A DNA stretch of 64,000 nucleotides from NCBI RefSeq assembly GCF_036322805.1, contig NZ_AP027272.1, positions 1,054,001 to 1,118,000 on the forward strand, given 5' to 3'. The notes under the pieces were generated by a model. That model had not been told where the DNA came from and searched no databases. It saw only the letters and a program-made list of their open reading frames with translations. The position numbers and the translations under genes are program-made. Of this stretch, positions 47,590 through 56,778 are shown in pieces. Source of the stretch: Planctobacterium marinum. GTDB taxonomy: Bacteria > Pseudomonadota > Gammaproteobacteria > Enterobacterales > Alteromonadaceae. The number at the start of each line of letters is the position of its first letter. Position 1 is the stretch's first letter.

Positions 47590-47961
47590 TTCAGCTCAAC
47601 TCTTGCCTACAAAAGGATTTTAGGTAAGAGTTGAGCTGAACGGAAAAAAACCGAACCGAGCAGAATTTCCTAAAAATACAGATTTCGGCTTTTGTTGTTT
47701 AATTTGTCGGGGCGCCCACAGCGCCCAAAGGGAAAGCTTAACTGTCCTTTTTAAGAAGGACGAAACAAATGTTTCTTACTTTTCTTTGCTTGCCCAAAGA
47801 AAAGTAAGCAAAAGAAAGGGCACTCCCGCATCACACTTATTCTTCAATCTGAAAAAAGTTTTAATGTCACCACCGTGGAAGGGCCGTCCATGACACCTGC
47901 CACGGTTTGCAACGCATCCCTGCGTTGTCATGACAAACTTTTTTCATCTTTCAGGTGTGAT
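47590..47961. repeat. Intergenic block of nested inverted repeats
   Basis: About 370 bp without a convincing gene, containing at least five inverted repeats. (1) 20-bp arms at 47590-47609 and 47621-47640, with 19 of 20 matching. (2) GGGCGC/GCGCCC at 47710-47726. (3) GTCCTT/AAGGAC at 47744-47761. (4) A perfect 14-bp stem CTTACTTTTCTTTG/CAAAGAAAAGTAAG at 47775-47808. (5) A large nested structure with CATCACAC (47829-47836) against GTGTGATG (47954-47961), and GAAAAAAGTTT (47851-47861) against AAACTTTTTTC (47935-47945). The whole looks like a compound mobile palindromic element or a structured RNA. It lies between a chemoreceptor terminator and dinB. Confidence 0.7.
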
Positions 47962-48123
47962 GAAGGAGCCTCATGGTGCTCTTATTAAACCGGAGGTGCC
48001 TTGAATTAGCCTGAACTGGATGCAGTTATTTATGAAAACGCAGCTGCTATCTGGAATAGTATTTACGGGCAAAATCAATTAAGATACTGGTTAAATAAAC
48101 AGTGTTTCAAGGCCTGTTATTCT

Positions 48124-49206
48124 TTGCGCAAATTTATTCACATTGATATGGATTGTTTTTATGCCGCGGTGGAGATGCGGGATAATCCAGATCTTAGAGA
48201 CATTCCGATAGCGATTGGCGGCAGTTCCGACCGACGAGGAGTAATTTCCACCTGTAATTATCCTGCCCGTAAGTTTGGTGTGCGCTCTGCCATGGCCACA
48301 GCCCATGCCATGAAGCTGTGTCCGCAACTTACCCTGGTGCCGGGGCGCATGGATGTTTATGTCGAAGAATCTCGTAAAATTAAAGCCATCTTTAAACGCT
48401 ATACCGATATTATCGAGCCATTGTCTCTGGACGAGGCTTTTTTAGATGTCTCCCAATCACATCTGTTTGGCGGCAGTGCTACCCGCATTGCGCAGGATAT
48501 TCGCCAGGCCATTTACGCTGAAACCGGCTTAACTGCTTCTGCTGGGGTTGCACCCATTAAGTTTGTAGCCAAAGTGGCCAGCGACGAAAACAAACCCGAT
48601 GGACTTTGTGTCGTTACACCGGATAAACTCATGCAGTTTGTTACGGGGTTACCACTTAAAAAAATACCGGGGGTGGGTAAAGTAACACAGCAAAAGCTGT
48701 CGCTGTTGGGGCTGGAGACTTGTGCCGATGTACAACAATTTTCGCGAGAGTGCTTACTCAGACAATTTGGTAAATTTGGTCGAATATTATGGGACCGTTG
48801 CCATGCCGTGGATGATCGAGAGCTGAGTACCAGTCGGGAGCGCAAATCGGTGGGCATTGAGACCACTCTGGCGCAAGACATATACACACCACAGCAGTGC
48901 CTGGAAATTATCCACAAACTGTATCCCAAGCTCATCAAGCGATTAAAAAAAGTTAGCCCAAATTTAACCGTGCACAATCAAGGTATTAAGCTCAAGTTTT
49001 CGGATTTTCAGCAAACTACTATGGATCAGCGTACTCAAACCGTTTCACTAGCGACATATGAGCGTTTATTGCCGCAAATTCTTGAGCGGCAAAACCAACG
49101 CGGAATTCGACTTGTGGGCTTACACGTTACCATGCCCCATGAAGCCGACAGTCGTCAGCTATTCCTGGAGTTTGATAGCGATGTTACCGCAGCGAGTTCG
49201 GAATAA
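48124..49206 (+). CDS. dinB: DNA polymerase IV
   Basis: A 360-residue Y-family translesion polymerase. The N-terminal RKFIHIDMDCFYAAVEMRDN matches DinB and holds the first catalytic Asp. SLDEAFLDVSQS holds the other two acidic residues. The helix-hairpin-helix segment KIPGVGKVTQQKL is present. The start is a TTG, giving MRKF as in E. coli; no ATG or GTG lies in frame upstream. The C-terminus ends without an obvious QLxLF beta-clamp motif, although RQLFLEF at the very end may play that role. Confidence 0.93.
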   Translation: MRKFIHIDMDCFYAAVEMRDNPDLRDIPIAIGGSSDRRGVISTCNYPARKFGVRSAMATAHAMKLCPQLTLVPGRMDVYVEESRKIKAIFKRYTDIIEPLSLDEAFLDVSQSHLFGGSATRIAQDIRQAIYAETGLTASAGVAPIKFVAKVASDENKPDGLCVVTPDKLMQFVTGLPLKKIPGVGKVTQQKLSLLGLETCADVQQFSRECLLRQFGKFGRILWDRCHAVDDRELSTSRERKSVGIETTLAQDIYTPQQCLEIIHKLYPKLIKRLKKVSPNLTVHNQGIKLKFSDFQQTTMDQRTQTVSLATYERLLPQILERQNQRGIRLVGLHVTMPHEADSRQLFLEFDSDVTAASSE

Positions 49207-49328
49207 TAACTGCACAACTAAGTGGTTTTTAGGCTTAGCTTAGATTGACGCTTGCCTTGTAGCTCCGGTTGGAAAAATGCAGAATATGCGCCTCAGTTGC
49301 CAATTACCCTACAATAAAGGATGTTTCC

Positions 49329-50858
49329 ATGGCCTTTCCAAAAATTACTGTAATAGATGATTTATCCTCAGCTTTAAGTGCATCAGCAAAGTGGGATGCA
49401 GTTATTGTTGTCGCTGCTGACTGCAATGCTGTTAGTGAACCCGCAATTCAGGCAGCCCTGAATGCTCACCAGCAGATCGATGCCCGCATCAATTCTGAAG
49501 TCTTGTTGTTTAGCAATGAGCAGGTACCAGGCAAACGCATCATCTTTGCTCCCACCGGGCAACTTTCTCGTTATTACGATGATGTCAGACGTTTTTTTGA
49601 TGTGGCTAACCAGGCGGCAAAGCTAGCAGCCAGCGCGGGTGTTAAACAACCTTTGGTACTGGTGGATGCGCCAGATGATGAGCGTTTCAAAAATGCCGTA
49701 TCCGCGGTTTATCTCGGTCTGACTCAAGGACTATGGCAGCCACTGGAAGCACGAATGGCACTGGATGAAAGCGAACTTGAACCCATCACTGAAATCGGTT
49801 TGCTGGGCAGTACTGACAGTGTCTCTGCCAAGTGGTTGATGGCCGCCGAAGCAGGTAAACGAGTAGCCCGCGATTTATGTGGTACTGAGCCCGAGCGAAT
49901 GGCTCCTCCGGGGTTTGCCGATTATTGCGTTGAAGCATTAGCTGGTAGTGCCGTAAAGGTTGAGGTGATCAGCGATCAACGTCAATTAGAGCGACAATAT
50001 CCCTTGTTGTTTGCTGTCGCGCGAGCCTCTGAAGCTGTTGAGCGTCATCAGGCCAGAGTCATTACCATGACCTATGAAGGCAAAGGGCCAATTGAACACA
50101 GCTTATATCTGGCTGGTAAAGGCATTACTTATGACACCGGTGGTGCTGACCTTAAAGTGAATGGTCATATGGCAGGTATGAGCCGCGATAAAGGTGGGGC
50201 AGCTACCGTTGCGGGCTTCATGAAAATGCTGGCTCAGCTGCAACCGGAAGGCATTAAAGTGGTGGCTGAGATTGGTGCGGTGCGCAACAGTATCGGTGCA
50301 GATGCCTTTGTTGCCGACGAGATCATCACTAGTCGCGCCGGTGTTCGGGTGCGCATTGGCAATACTGATGCCGAAGGGCGTTTGGTGCTTTCTGATGTGC
50401 TGACCCATTTGATTGAACTAGCAGAAAATGACGACAAAGCAGAGTTTTTCTCAGTAGCAACATTGACCGGCCACGCGGCACGAGCGGTTGGACCTTACAC
50501 TGCTTTGGTGGAAAATGGAGTAGCCCGCACCAAAGACAGTGCTAAAATGCTGTCGGCAGCGGGAGATTTATGGGCCGATCCGGCTGAAGTATCTCGCTCT
50601 CGTCGTGAAGATTTCGACTTTGTTCGCCCGCGTACCAAGGCAGATGATTTATTATCTTCTAATAACGCGGCTTCTGCGGTTACTGCACGCGGTCATCAGT
50701 TTCCGATGGCGTTTCTGCAAATCTCCTCTGGCCTGGACAAAACCTCCCACGCCTATACCCACGTGGATATAGCCGGAAGTGGTGTTGAAGGTGGCGACTG
50801 GCAACACGGTAAGCCAACGGCAGCTGGCTTGATGATGCTGGCTGGAAGGTATTTGTAA
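49329..50858 (+). CDS. M17 leucyl aminopeptidase family protein
   Basis: A 509-residue cytoplasmic metallopeptidase that removes N-terminal residues. The dizinc centre motifs are KGITYDTGGADLK, SRDKGGAATV and the signature NTDAEGRLVLSD. The second and first differ slightly from PepA (TFDSGG and MKxDMGGAA), so this is a separate M17 branch. I chose ATG 49329, preceded by AAAGGA; the frame extends upstream without support. Confidence 0.9.
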   Translation: MAFPKITVIDDLSSALSASAKWDAVIVVAADCNAVSEPAIQAALNAHQQIDARINSEVLLFSNEQVPGKRIIFAPTGQLSRYYDDVRRFFDVANQAAKLAASAGVKQPLVLVDAPDDERFKNAVSAVYLGLTQGLWQPLEARMALDESELEPITEIGLLGSTDSVSAKWLMAAEAGKRVARDLCGTEPERMAPPGFADYCVEALAGSAVKVEVISDQRQLERQYPLLFAVARASEAVERHQARVITMTYEGKGPIEHSLYLAGKGITYDTGGADLKVNGHMAGMSRDKGGAATVAGFMKMLAQLQPEGIKVVAEIGAVRNSIGADAFVADEIITSRAGVRVRIGNTDAEGRLVLSDVLTHLIELAENDDKAEFFSVATLTGHAARAVGPYTALVENGVARTKDSAKMLSAAGDLWADPAEVSRSRREDFDFVRPRTKADDLLSSNNAASAVTARGHQFPMAFLQISSGLDKTSHAYTHVDIAGSGVEGGDWQHGKPTAAGLMMLAGRYL

Positions 50859-50940
50859 TCACGGTATTTAACAGACTGTAGTTTGTTACTACAGGGCAAT
50901 ATTGGGCTCCACAGGAGTCCTGATATTAATAAGAGGCATA

Positions 50941-52152
50941 ATGAAGTTTCCCCCTATTGTTTGGTTATTGGCCAGTATTTCCGCGCTGGCGACTACATCT
51001 GGTACCTTGATGGTGCTGGTCGCGGGGATCTTTGGTGCCCAGGTTGCACCTGAACAACAGTATGCCACCTTGCCATTAGCCTTGATGATTCTGGGCACCG
51101 CGTTTTCGGTTTCGCCATTGGCCTTGCTGATGCGTAAAACTGGGCGCAAGCCAGTATTTTTAATGGCTGCAGCTATGGGGGTTAGCGCCAGCTTACTGGC
51201 CGCTTATGCCGTTGGACAGGCGTCATTTTTACTATTCTGTCTATCAGCAGCGCTATTAGGCTGTGCCATTGCTGGCTTTCAACAGATCCGGTTTGCCGCC
51301 ATAGAGTGGGTGGACATGGAGCAAGTACCCAAAGTGGTGTCTCTGGTACTATTAGGTGGGTTATTTGCTGCCATTTTAGGGCCAGAGCTATCTACCTTGG
51401 GGCAGCATATCACCCCAGAAAGCTTTCAGGGCACCTTCTATTTATTGGCCACCATCCAGCTGTGTTGTTTGCTTTTGTTTTGCTTTTACAAGGCGAAATC
51501 CAACGAGGAATTGACAGCTGCAAACCCGGCCAATGCCAAACTCAAGAAGCGCCAGTTTTTGCTTAAACCTGCCTTTCTTGCCGCTGTGCTCTCTGCCAGC
51601 CTTGGTTATGGTTTGATGGCTTTTATTATGACCGCGACACCAGTGCACATGCATGTGATGGGAGAACACAGTTTGGCTGATACCAAAGTTGTTATACAAA
51701 GTCATATAATCGCTATGTTTTTGCCGTCGTTTTTCAGCGGTTGGCTAATCGGTAAAATTGGGGAGCTGAAGCTTATTCTGGTGGGTATAGCGCTGTTTGG
51801 CTTTTGTATCCTGATGGGTTTTTTCGCCACAGGATATTGGCATTACTGGATCACTTTAGTGTTACTAGGTATCGCCTGGAACTTTCTGTTCACAGCCGGT
51901 ACCAGTTTATTGCCCAAGGCTTATGCGCCAGAAGAACGTTTTCAGGCACAAGCGCTAAACGATGGCATTATGTTTGCCATTCAGGCTGCCGCGTCGCTTT
52001 CTGCGGGGGCTGTGCTGTATCTATTGGGATGGCAGGCAATGATGCTGAGCTGTATCCCCGTATTATTTATTTTAATGTTTGTGCTGTATCGCTGGCATCA
52101 AGACACTATTAAGCAAACTCGGGAAAGGTTATCGCCAGCCCCGCGAAGATGA
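50941..52152 (+). CDS. MFS transporter
   Basis: A 403-residue protein with about 12 transmembrane helices. The MFS loop motif LLMRKTGRKPVFL follows helix 2. The substrate is unknown; it does not resemble a sugar transporter and could be a drug or small-metabolite exporter. I chose ATG 50941 with AAGAGG upstream. The next gene begins 7 bp after its stop, so a three-gene operon is likely. Confidence 0.85.
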   Translation: MKFPPIVWLLASISALATTSGTLMVLVAGIFGAQVAPEQQYATLPLALMILGTAFSVSPLALLMRKTGRKPVFLMAAAMGVSASLLAAYAVGQASFLLFCLSAALLGCAIAGFQQIRFAAIEWVDMEQVPKVVSLVLLGGLFAAILGPELSTLGQHITPESFQGTFYLLATIQLCCLLLFCFYKAKSNEELTAANPANAKLKKRQFLLKPAFLAAVLSASLGYGLMAFIMTATPVHMHVMGEHSLADTKVVIQSHIIAMFLPSFFSGWLIGKIGELKLILVGIALFGFCILMGFFATGYWHYWITLVLLGIAWNFLFTAGTSLLPKAYAPEERFQAQALNDGIMFAIQAAASLSAGAVLYLLGWQAMMLSCIPVLFILMFVLYRWHQDTIKQTRERLSPAPRR

Positions 52153-52159
52153 GCTATCT

Positions 52160-52390
52160 ATGACATCACTATTACCCGGATTGTACCGGCACTATAAAGG
52201 TCACGATTATCAAGTGATTGACACCGCCACTCATTCAGAAGATGAAACCCTGTATGTGGTTTATCGTCCCTTGTATGGTGAGCAGAAGCTCTGGATAAGA
52301 CCTTATTCAATGTTTATTGAAACGGTTGAGGTAGAGGGGAAAACCATACCGCGTTTCGCCTATGTCGGCCCTATGGAGGAGCAGCAATAA
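52160..52390 (+). CDS. DUF1653 protein
   Basis: A 76-residue protein with the DUF1653 core GLYRHYKGHDYQVIDTATHS, then VYRPLYGEQKLWIRPYSMF. The function of the family is unknown. I chose ATG 52160. The end overlaps the next start by one base (TAATG), so translation is coupled. Confidence 0.88.
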   Translation: MTSLLPGLYRHYKGHDYQVIDTATHSEDETLYVVYRPLYGEQKLWIRPYSMFIETVEVEGKTIPRFAYVGPMEEQQ

Positions 52391-52857
52391 TGGCAGATTT
52401 TGATTTGTTTTCTGTGATGAGTTTGTCATTACCGGATTCCTGGCAAAAAGACGAACCTGAACTTGTCCCCGACGCAGCATTGAATATGGGGGCAAATGTG
52501 CCCGAAATCACACTGTTTAACAGTGAAAATGAAGCAGGCAACCTGGCCATCAAGTGTTACCAGTTTGAAACTAAAGGTCCAGAACAACAGGTTCAGTTGT
52601 TAAAAAGCGTGTATGCCGAAACCGAGCAAGAGGAAGTTGCACCTTCGGTTTATTGCGGCCTGGAAGAGCTGAAAGGGGAAGAAGAGGGCGAAGATATCGC
52701 CGTAACCCGTTGGCTGATTGCTATTACAAAGTCTGACAAGCAGTTCACCTTGCTCACCTTTAGCCACAGTGTTTCTGTTACGGATTTAGATAGTGATGCC
52801 AGCAATCAGGATATCACTGCCATAGAAAACGCGATTAAACAGGCAAAGTGGCGCTAG
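52390..52857 (+). CDS. Unrecognised acidic protein
   Basis: A 155-residue very acidic, soluble protein. I do not recognise the family. It has alternating strands (NLAIKCYQFE, TRWLIAITKSDKQFTLLTFS), which suggests a compact alpha/beta fold. It is coupled to the DUF1653 gene. Confidence 0.7.
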   Translation: MADFDLFSVMSLSLPDSWQKDEPELVPDAALNMGANVPEITLFNSENEAGNLAIKCYQFETKGPEQQVQLLKSVYAETEQEEVAPSVYCGLEELKGEEEGEDIAVTRWLIAITKSDKQFTLLTFSHSVSVTDLDSDASNQDITAIENAIKQAKWR

Positions 52858-52996
52858 CTAATAAATAAGTCGGCATGCTTGTAATAAAAAGCGGTATGTC
52901 GACACTATCTTCGTATTCAATAAAAATTTATACGATTACGAAGGTAAATAAAGGACGATTACACAATATCTGACTTTCCCCAGAATCCTCGGAACA

Positions 52997-53224
52997 TTGA
53001 GTGCGCTTTTAGGGTTGAAGGTGTTTTATGGGCTATCTTTTCTGGCTACGCCTATGCCCAATATCACTGCGTTGTTATACACGATTTCTGACAATGCGGC
53101 ATGGACTGAGCCCGCGTCTTTTATCCTGTCTTCGCTATTGGCAATACTTGCGTTAACCCTTGGCATAAAAGGAATTATTTACAACAACGTTTGCATTGGT
53201 GAGCAGTGTTCATTGGATTATTAG
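52997..53224 (+). CDS. Possible small membrane protein
   Basis: A 75-residue frame with two hydrophobic segments (LLGLKVFYGLSFLATP and PASFILSSLLAILALTLGIKGI). No ATG or GTG starts it; TTG 52997 is the nearest usual start. The frame is open upstream to 52952 and the upstream residues (QYLTFPRILGTLS) look protein-like, so the real start may be a rarer codon near AAAGGA at 52950. It ends in the convergent neighbour by 4 bp. Confidence 0.4.
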   Translation: MSALLGLKVFYGLSFLATPMPNITALLYTISDNAAWTEPASFILSSLLAILALTLGIKGIIYNNVCIGEQCSLDY

Positions 53225-53442
53225 TTACTGCTTTTAGTCAAAAACGGCACGCGCCCAGTGATAACGATTGAATAGGCGAAAAAGCCTAAAGCCGAAAAAA
53301 TCAGAGTGCTGATACCAATTTCCGTCCACTGAGCCGTCGCCAGGTTGTATAGCAAAAAGCCAATAACCATTAAAGTAGGGCTGGCGCACAGGCCTATCAT
53401 CACTCTGACATTGGGGGGCAGTTTGGGCTGTGAGACTGACAT
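53221..53442 (-). CDS. Small two-helix membrane protein
   Basis: A 73-residue protein with two predicted helices (VMIGLCASPTLMVIGFLLYN and IGISTLIFSALGFFAYSIVI). The ATG is preceded by AAGGG. No family is recognised. It follows the sensor kinase region on the opposite side of a small gap and may be a separate transcript or cotranscribed after the kinase gene (30 bp downstream). Confidence 0.6.
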   Translation of the reverse strand: MSVSQPKLPPNVRVMIGLCASPTLMVIGFLLYNLATAQWTEIGISTLIFSALGFFAYSIVITGRVPFLTKSSN

Positions 53443-53472
53443 AATACCTTCCCTTTTTTAACAATGCTCAGC

Positions 53473-56400
53473 TTAATCTGGATTGCGTTTAAACGCCAGG
53501 ACAAAGCAGGTGCCCCGGCCATATTTACTTTCGCAATAGATGTGTCCCTTGAGACGCACATCTATCAGATTTTGAATGACGTGTAAGCCTAGCCCTTTTG
53601 AACCTTTGTTTCTGGCGGTGGTATAAAAGGGATCGAAGATGCGTTTTAGTTTATCTTCTTCAATACCACAGCCATTGTCCCGCACTTCAATGCGAAGCTT
53701 GTCTGCCTGTTCAGTGACCAATATCTCAATACGCCCATCGAGCCGTTCTTCGAAGGCGTGAATTAGCGCGTTCATGAGTAAGTTTGTGAGAATTTGCGCG
53801 ATGGTGCCGGGATAATTGTCCAGCCATAGCTCATTTGGACAAGTGAACTGTAGTTCAATATTTTTCGCTTTGAGTTGTGCTTTGATACTCAGAATAATTT
53901 CTTCTATATAGGCATGTAGCTCAAATTTGCGCCGCTGGTCGGAGACCTGATCTACCGCCACCTCTTTGAAGCTACGCACCAGTTGTCCGGCTTTTTCCAG
54001 GTTGTTTTGAATCAAGCTTGCACTTTCACTGATTTGTTCGATGTGTTGACGCAATTCAGCTTTACTTATTTTGCCCTCTAACAACAACATCGCTAATCCT
54101 GTACTGTTGTCTTGCAGTGTCGATGCTGCGGTAATACTGATACCCAATGGTGTATTGATTTCGTGGGCTACTCCAGCAACCAGGCTGGAAAGAGCGTTGT
54201 GTTTTTCCGATTCGATGATTTGCTTCTGTGCAGCTATTAGCTCATCACTGCGTTGCCGTACTAATTCTTCTAATTGCGCTCGCTCTCGCTTTAACGCTCG
54301 CGTTCGCAGTTTTACTCCCAACAGAATCAGACTAAATATTGTGACGATAATAAGAATTTGGAACCAATGTCTTTGCCAAATTGGCGGTACAAGCGTAATG
54401 GTTACGGTGGCTGGTTTTAAACTCCATACACCGACGCTATTGGCGCCCTTTACCTGAAATTGGTACTCGCCCGGTCGCAAGCCCGTATAGCGTACCGAAG
54501 GTTCAAATACCGGTGCTGACCAGTCATCGTCTAACCCCAATAAGCGATACTGGTAACGGTTATTACTGGGAGTTACCAAGTCCAGCGTGGCGAAATCAAT
54601 ACGAATTTCTTTGGTAGTTGCCGGTAAATTGAGTATGTCATTTTCCCCGGGCAATTGCGCTTTTTGAGGTTTTCGATCAATCCATAGTTGCGTAATGTGG
54701 ATTTGCGGAGGGGTTTGTTTTGCGCTGATTTGAGTGAGGTCGACGCTGGTATAACCTCCTCGACCACCAAAAATAAAATGAGCTTTGTCGACAGCCACAC
54801 TGCTGCTACTACTGAATTCAAGGCTGTGTAAATCGCTGCTATGGGAGTAGTTAACAAAATACTCTTCCTTTCGACGAAACTCGTGCAGGCCAAAATCCGA
54901 ACTCAACCAGATATTGCCATTGTGATCCTCCACCATGGCGCGGATATTTCCATTGGTCAGGCCGTCTTCGGTATCATAATGGATAAAGCTGGAGCTTTGT
55001 TCATCGAGACGATTTAAACCCGCTTCAGTGGCTATCCAAATCTGGTTATCTCGGGTTTGGTAAATATCGTTGATATTGTTGTTAGATAGTTCTGAATCGT
55101 TTTGACCACGGTTTTCATAGCGAATAAACCTTTCTTTAAATGGTACATATTGGTTTAAGCCCCCGCCATTAGTGCCAATCCAGATGCGCTCTTGTCTGTC
55201 CTGGAATATTTTAGTGGCGGCATCATAGCTCAAAGATGTGGGATCGTCTGGGTTGTGTCGGAAGTGAATAATATTACCATTGTGTATTTTTACCACTCCC
55301 TCTAGTTTTAGCGCCAGCCACATTGCGCCTTCATTATCAAAGTATACCTGTGATACGCCCGGTGAATTGAGATTAGGTAATCCGTGGTAGCGTTCGATTT
55401 CTTTGCGATTTTTGGCAATGTTAAACAAACCATCTTCTGTGGCTAGCCAGAGCCGCCCATCCCGGTTTTCAGTGATATCCCAAACACCCGTAATATCTTG
55501 CATATTGGCGGGTTGGAAGGGGGTAGGTGTGCCTCCCTTGCTATTTTGCAGATAAAGCCCATCTTGGGCACCTACCCAGGTTCGCTGAGTACTATCAATA
55601 TATAGGCTTAACACCCGTGGCAGATTGCTGGCCACACCTTGTCTATTGATATATTGAGTCGTGGCTCTGAATAAGCTTGGCTTGAATTGAATCTTAGCCA
55701 AGCCGCCATATCGAGTGGCAACCCATAAAACGCCATTGTTATCAAATCGAATAGCACGCAGGTCGTCCTGGCTTAAGATAGCGAAATTTCCCAGCGAAGT
55801 GAGAGGTAAAAATCGCTGTTCTTTCGCAGAAAAGAGATACAAGCCTTTCTGTGCGCCTACCCAAATATCGCCATTGGCATCTTCTTGAAGCGCGGTGATC
55901 CCCGCGTGGATGGGTTTGTCAGCGGGTTCGAAGGAAGTAAATTGCGACGTTTCGGTGTTGAATTCGCCGAAACCTATCTCTGTCCCTACCCACATGCGTC
56001 CCCTGCGATCGGTATACAGCTTTCTGATCAAGGAGTTGTTCAGGCTATCAGCCTGTTCAGGATCATGGAAGAAGCGTTGAAAGTCGCCTTTTTCGAGATC
56101 GATGAGTTTATTTAAGCCGTCACTGGTGCCGGCCCAGATATAACCTTCAGCATCCTCTGTGATAGACCAGACACGGTCATGACTGATACTCTGTGGATTG
56201 TCACTTTGGTGTTTAAAACTGCGAAAATTCTGCTTCTCTTCGTTGTAAAGGGCCAAACCACCACTGTAACTTCCTATCCAGATGCGCCCTTGTGAGTCTT
56301 CGAATATCGTCTGTATTTTATCCGAGCCAATCGTGTTGCTGCTGTCATTGCTTTTGAACATTGCCAATGCTTGCATGTTTCTGTCATACAGGGCGATACC

Positions 56401-56778
56401 CTTGCCCCAACTACCCAGCCAAAAACGCCCCTCGCTATCGATAAAGGCGTTGCTGGAGTCAGTACTGGCAATGGTAAAATCGCTGCTACTTTCGGCGCTG
56501 AAGGTATTAAATCTGGCGCCATCATAACGCACCAGGCCTTTTGGAGTACCAAGCCACAAAAAACCTTTCTGGTCGGTCATCAAGGAGTAAACACTGGCTG
56601 CTGGTAAACCTTCTGCAACCGATAATCGCTCAATAGAAGTAAATACCGCTTCAGTGGAGGCATGGATTGAGCAGGGCAGCGTACTCAACAAAAACAGCAT
56701 AAATACTTGAAATTTACAGAAAAAACGGCGATTGAAAATGGGCAAAGCAGATGTCACCTGGAAGCTAAAGTCTATCAT
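53473..56778 (-). CDS. Reg_prop sensor histidine kinase
   Basis: A 1101-residue membrane sensor kinase. A signal segment at about residues 25-42 precedes two periplasmic propellers of Reg_prop repeats (about 48-710; for example FLWLGTPKGLV, IWIGSYSGGLAL, IWVGAQKGLYLF, IWIGTNGGGLNQY). A Y_Y_Y domain follows (YRLLGLDDDWS, YTGLRPGEYQFQVKGAN). Next come a transmembrane helix (WFQILIIVTIFSLILLGV), a HisKA domain with GVAHEINTPLG, and an ATPase domain with N box LMNALIHAF, DNGCGI and KGLGLHV. No receiver or DNA-binding domain is present, unlike the hybrid systems of Bacteroidetes. It is divergent from the alginate operon. Confidence 0.93.
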   Translation of the reverse strand: MIDFSFQVTSALPIFNRRFFCKFQVFMLFLLSTLPCSIHASTEAVFTSIERLSVAEGLPAASVYSLMTDQKGFLWLGTPKGLVRYDGARFNTFSAESSSDFTIASTDSSNAFIDSEGRFWLGSWGKGIALYDRNMQALAMFKSNDSSNTIGSDKIQTIFEDSQGRIWIGSYSGGLALYNEEKQNFRSFKHQSDNPQSISHDRVWSITEDAEGYIWAGTSDGLNKLIDLEKGDFQRFFHDPEQADSLNNSLIRKLYTDRRGRMWVGTEIGFGEFNTETSQFTSFEPADKPIHAGITALQEDANGDIWVGAQKGLYLFSAKEQRFLPLTSLGNFAILSQDDLRAIRFDNNGVLWVATRYGGLAKIQFKPSLFRATTQYINRQGVASNLPRVLSLYIDSTQRTWVGAQDGLYLQNSKGGTPTPFQPANMQDITGVWDITENRDGRLWLATEDGLFNIAKNRKEIERYHGLPNLNSPGVSQVYFDNEGAMWLALKLEGVVKIHNGNIIHFRHNPDDPTSLSYDAATKIFQDRQERIWIGTNGGGLNQYVPFKERFIRYENRGQNDSELSNNNINDIYQTRDNQIWIATEAGLNRLDEQSSSFIHYDTEDGLTNGNIRAMVEDHNGNIWLSSDFGLHEFRRKEEYFVNYSHSSDLHSLEFSSSSSVAVDKAHFIFGGRGGYTSVDLTQISAKQTPPQIHITQLWIDRKPQKAQLPGENDILNLPATTKEIRIDFATLDLVTPSNNRYQYRLLGLDDDWSAPVFEPSVRYTGLRPGEYQFQVKGANSVGVWSLKPATVTITLVPPIWQRHWFQILIIVTIFSLILLGVKLRTRALKRERAQLEELVRQRSDELIAAQKQIIESEKHNALSSLVAGVAHEINTPLGISITAASTLQDNSTGLAMLLLEGKISKAELRQHIEQISESASLIQNNLEKAGQLVRSFKEVAVDQVSDQRRKFELHAYIEEIILSIKAQLKAKNIELQFTCPNELWLDNYPGTIAQILTNLLMNALIHAFEERLDGRIEILVTEQADKLRIEVRDNGCGIEEDKLKRIFDPFYTTARNKGSKGLGLHVIQNLIDVRLKGHIYCESKYGRGTCFVLAFKRNPD

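Noticed and set aside
47761-47830. Short coding frame reading through the CTTACTTTTCTTTG stem
   Set aside because: The frame is explained by a perfect 14-bp palindrome, and no ribosome binding site or known protein is seen; better treated as repeat.
53473-56778. Hybrid two-component system (HTCS) as in Bacteroidetes
   Set aside because: The protein ends right after the ATPase domain; no receiver or AraC-type HTH domain follows.
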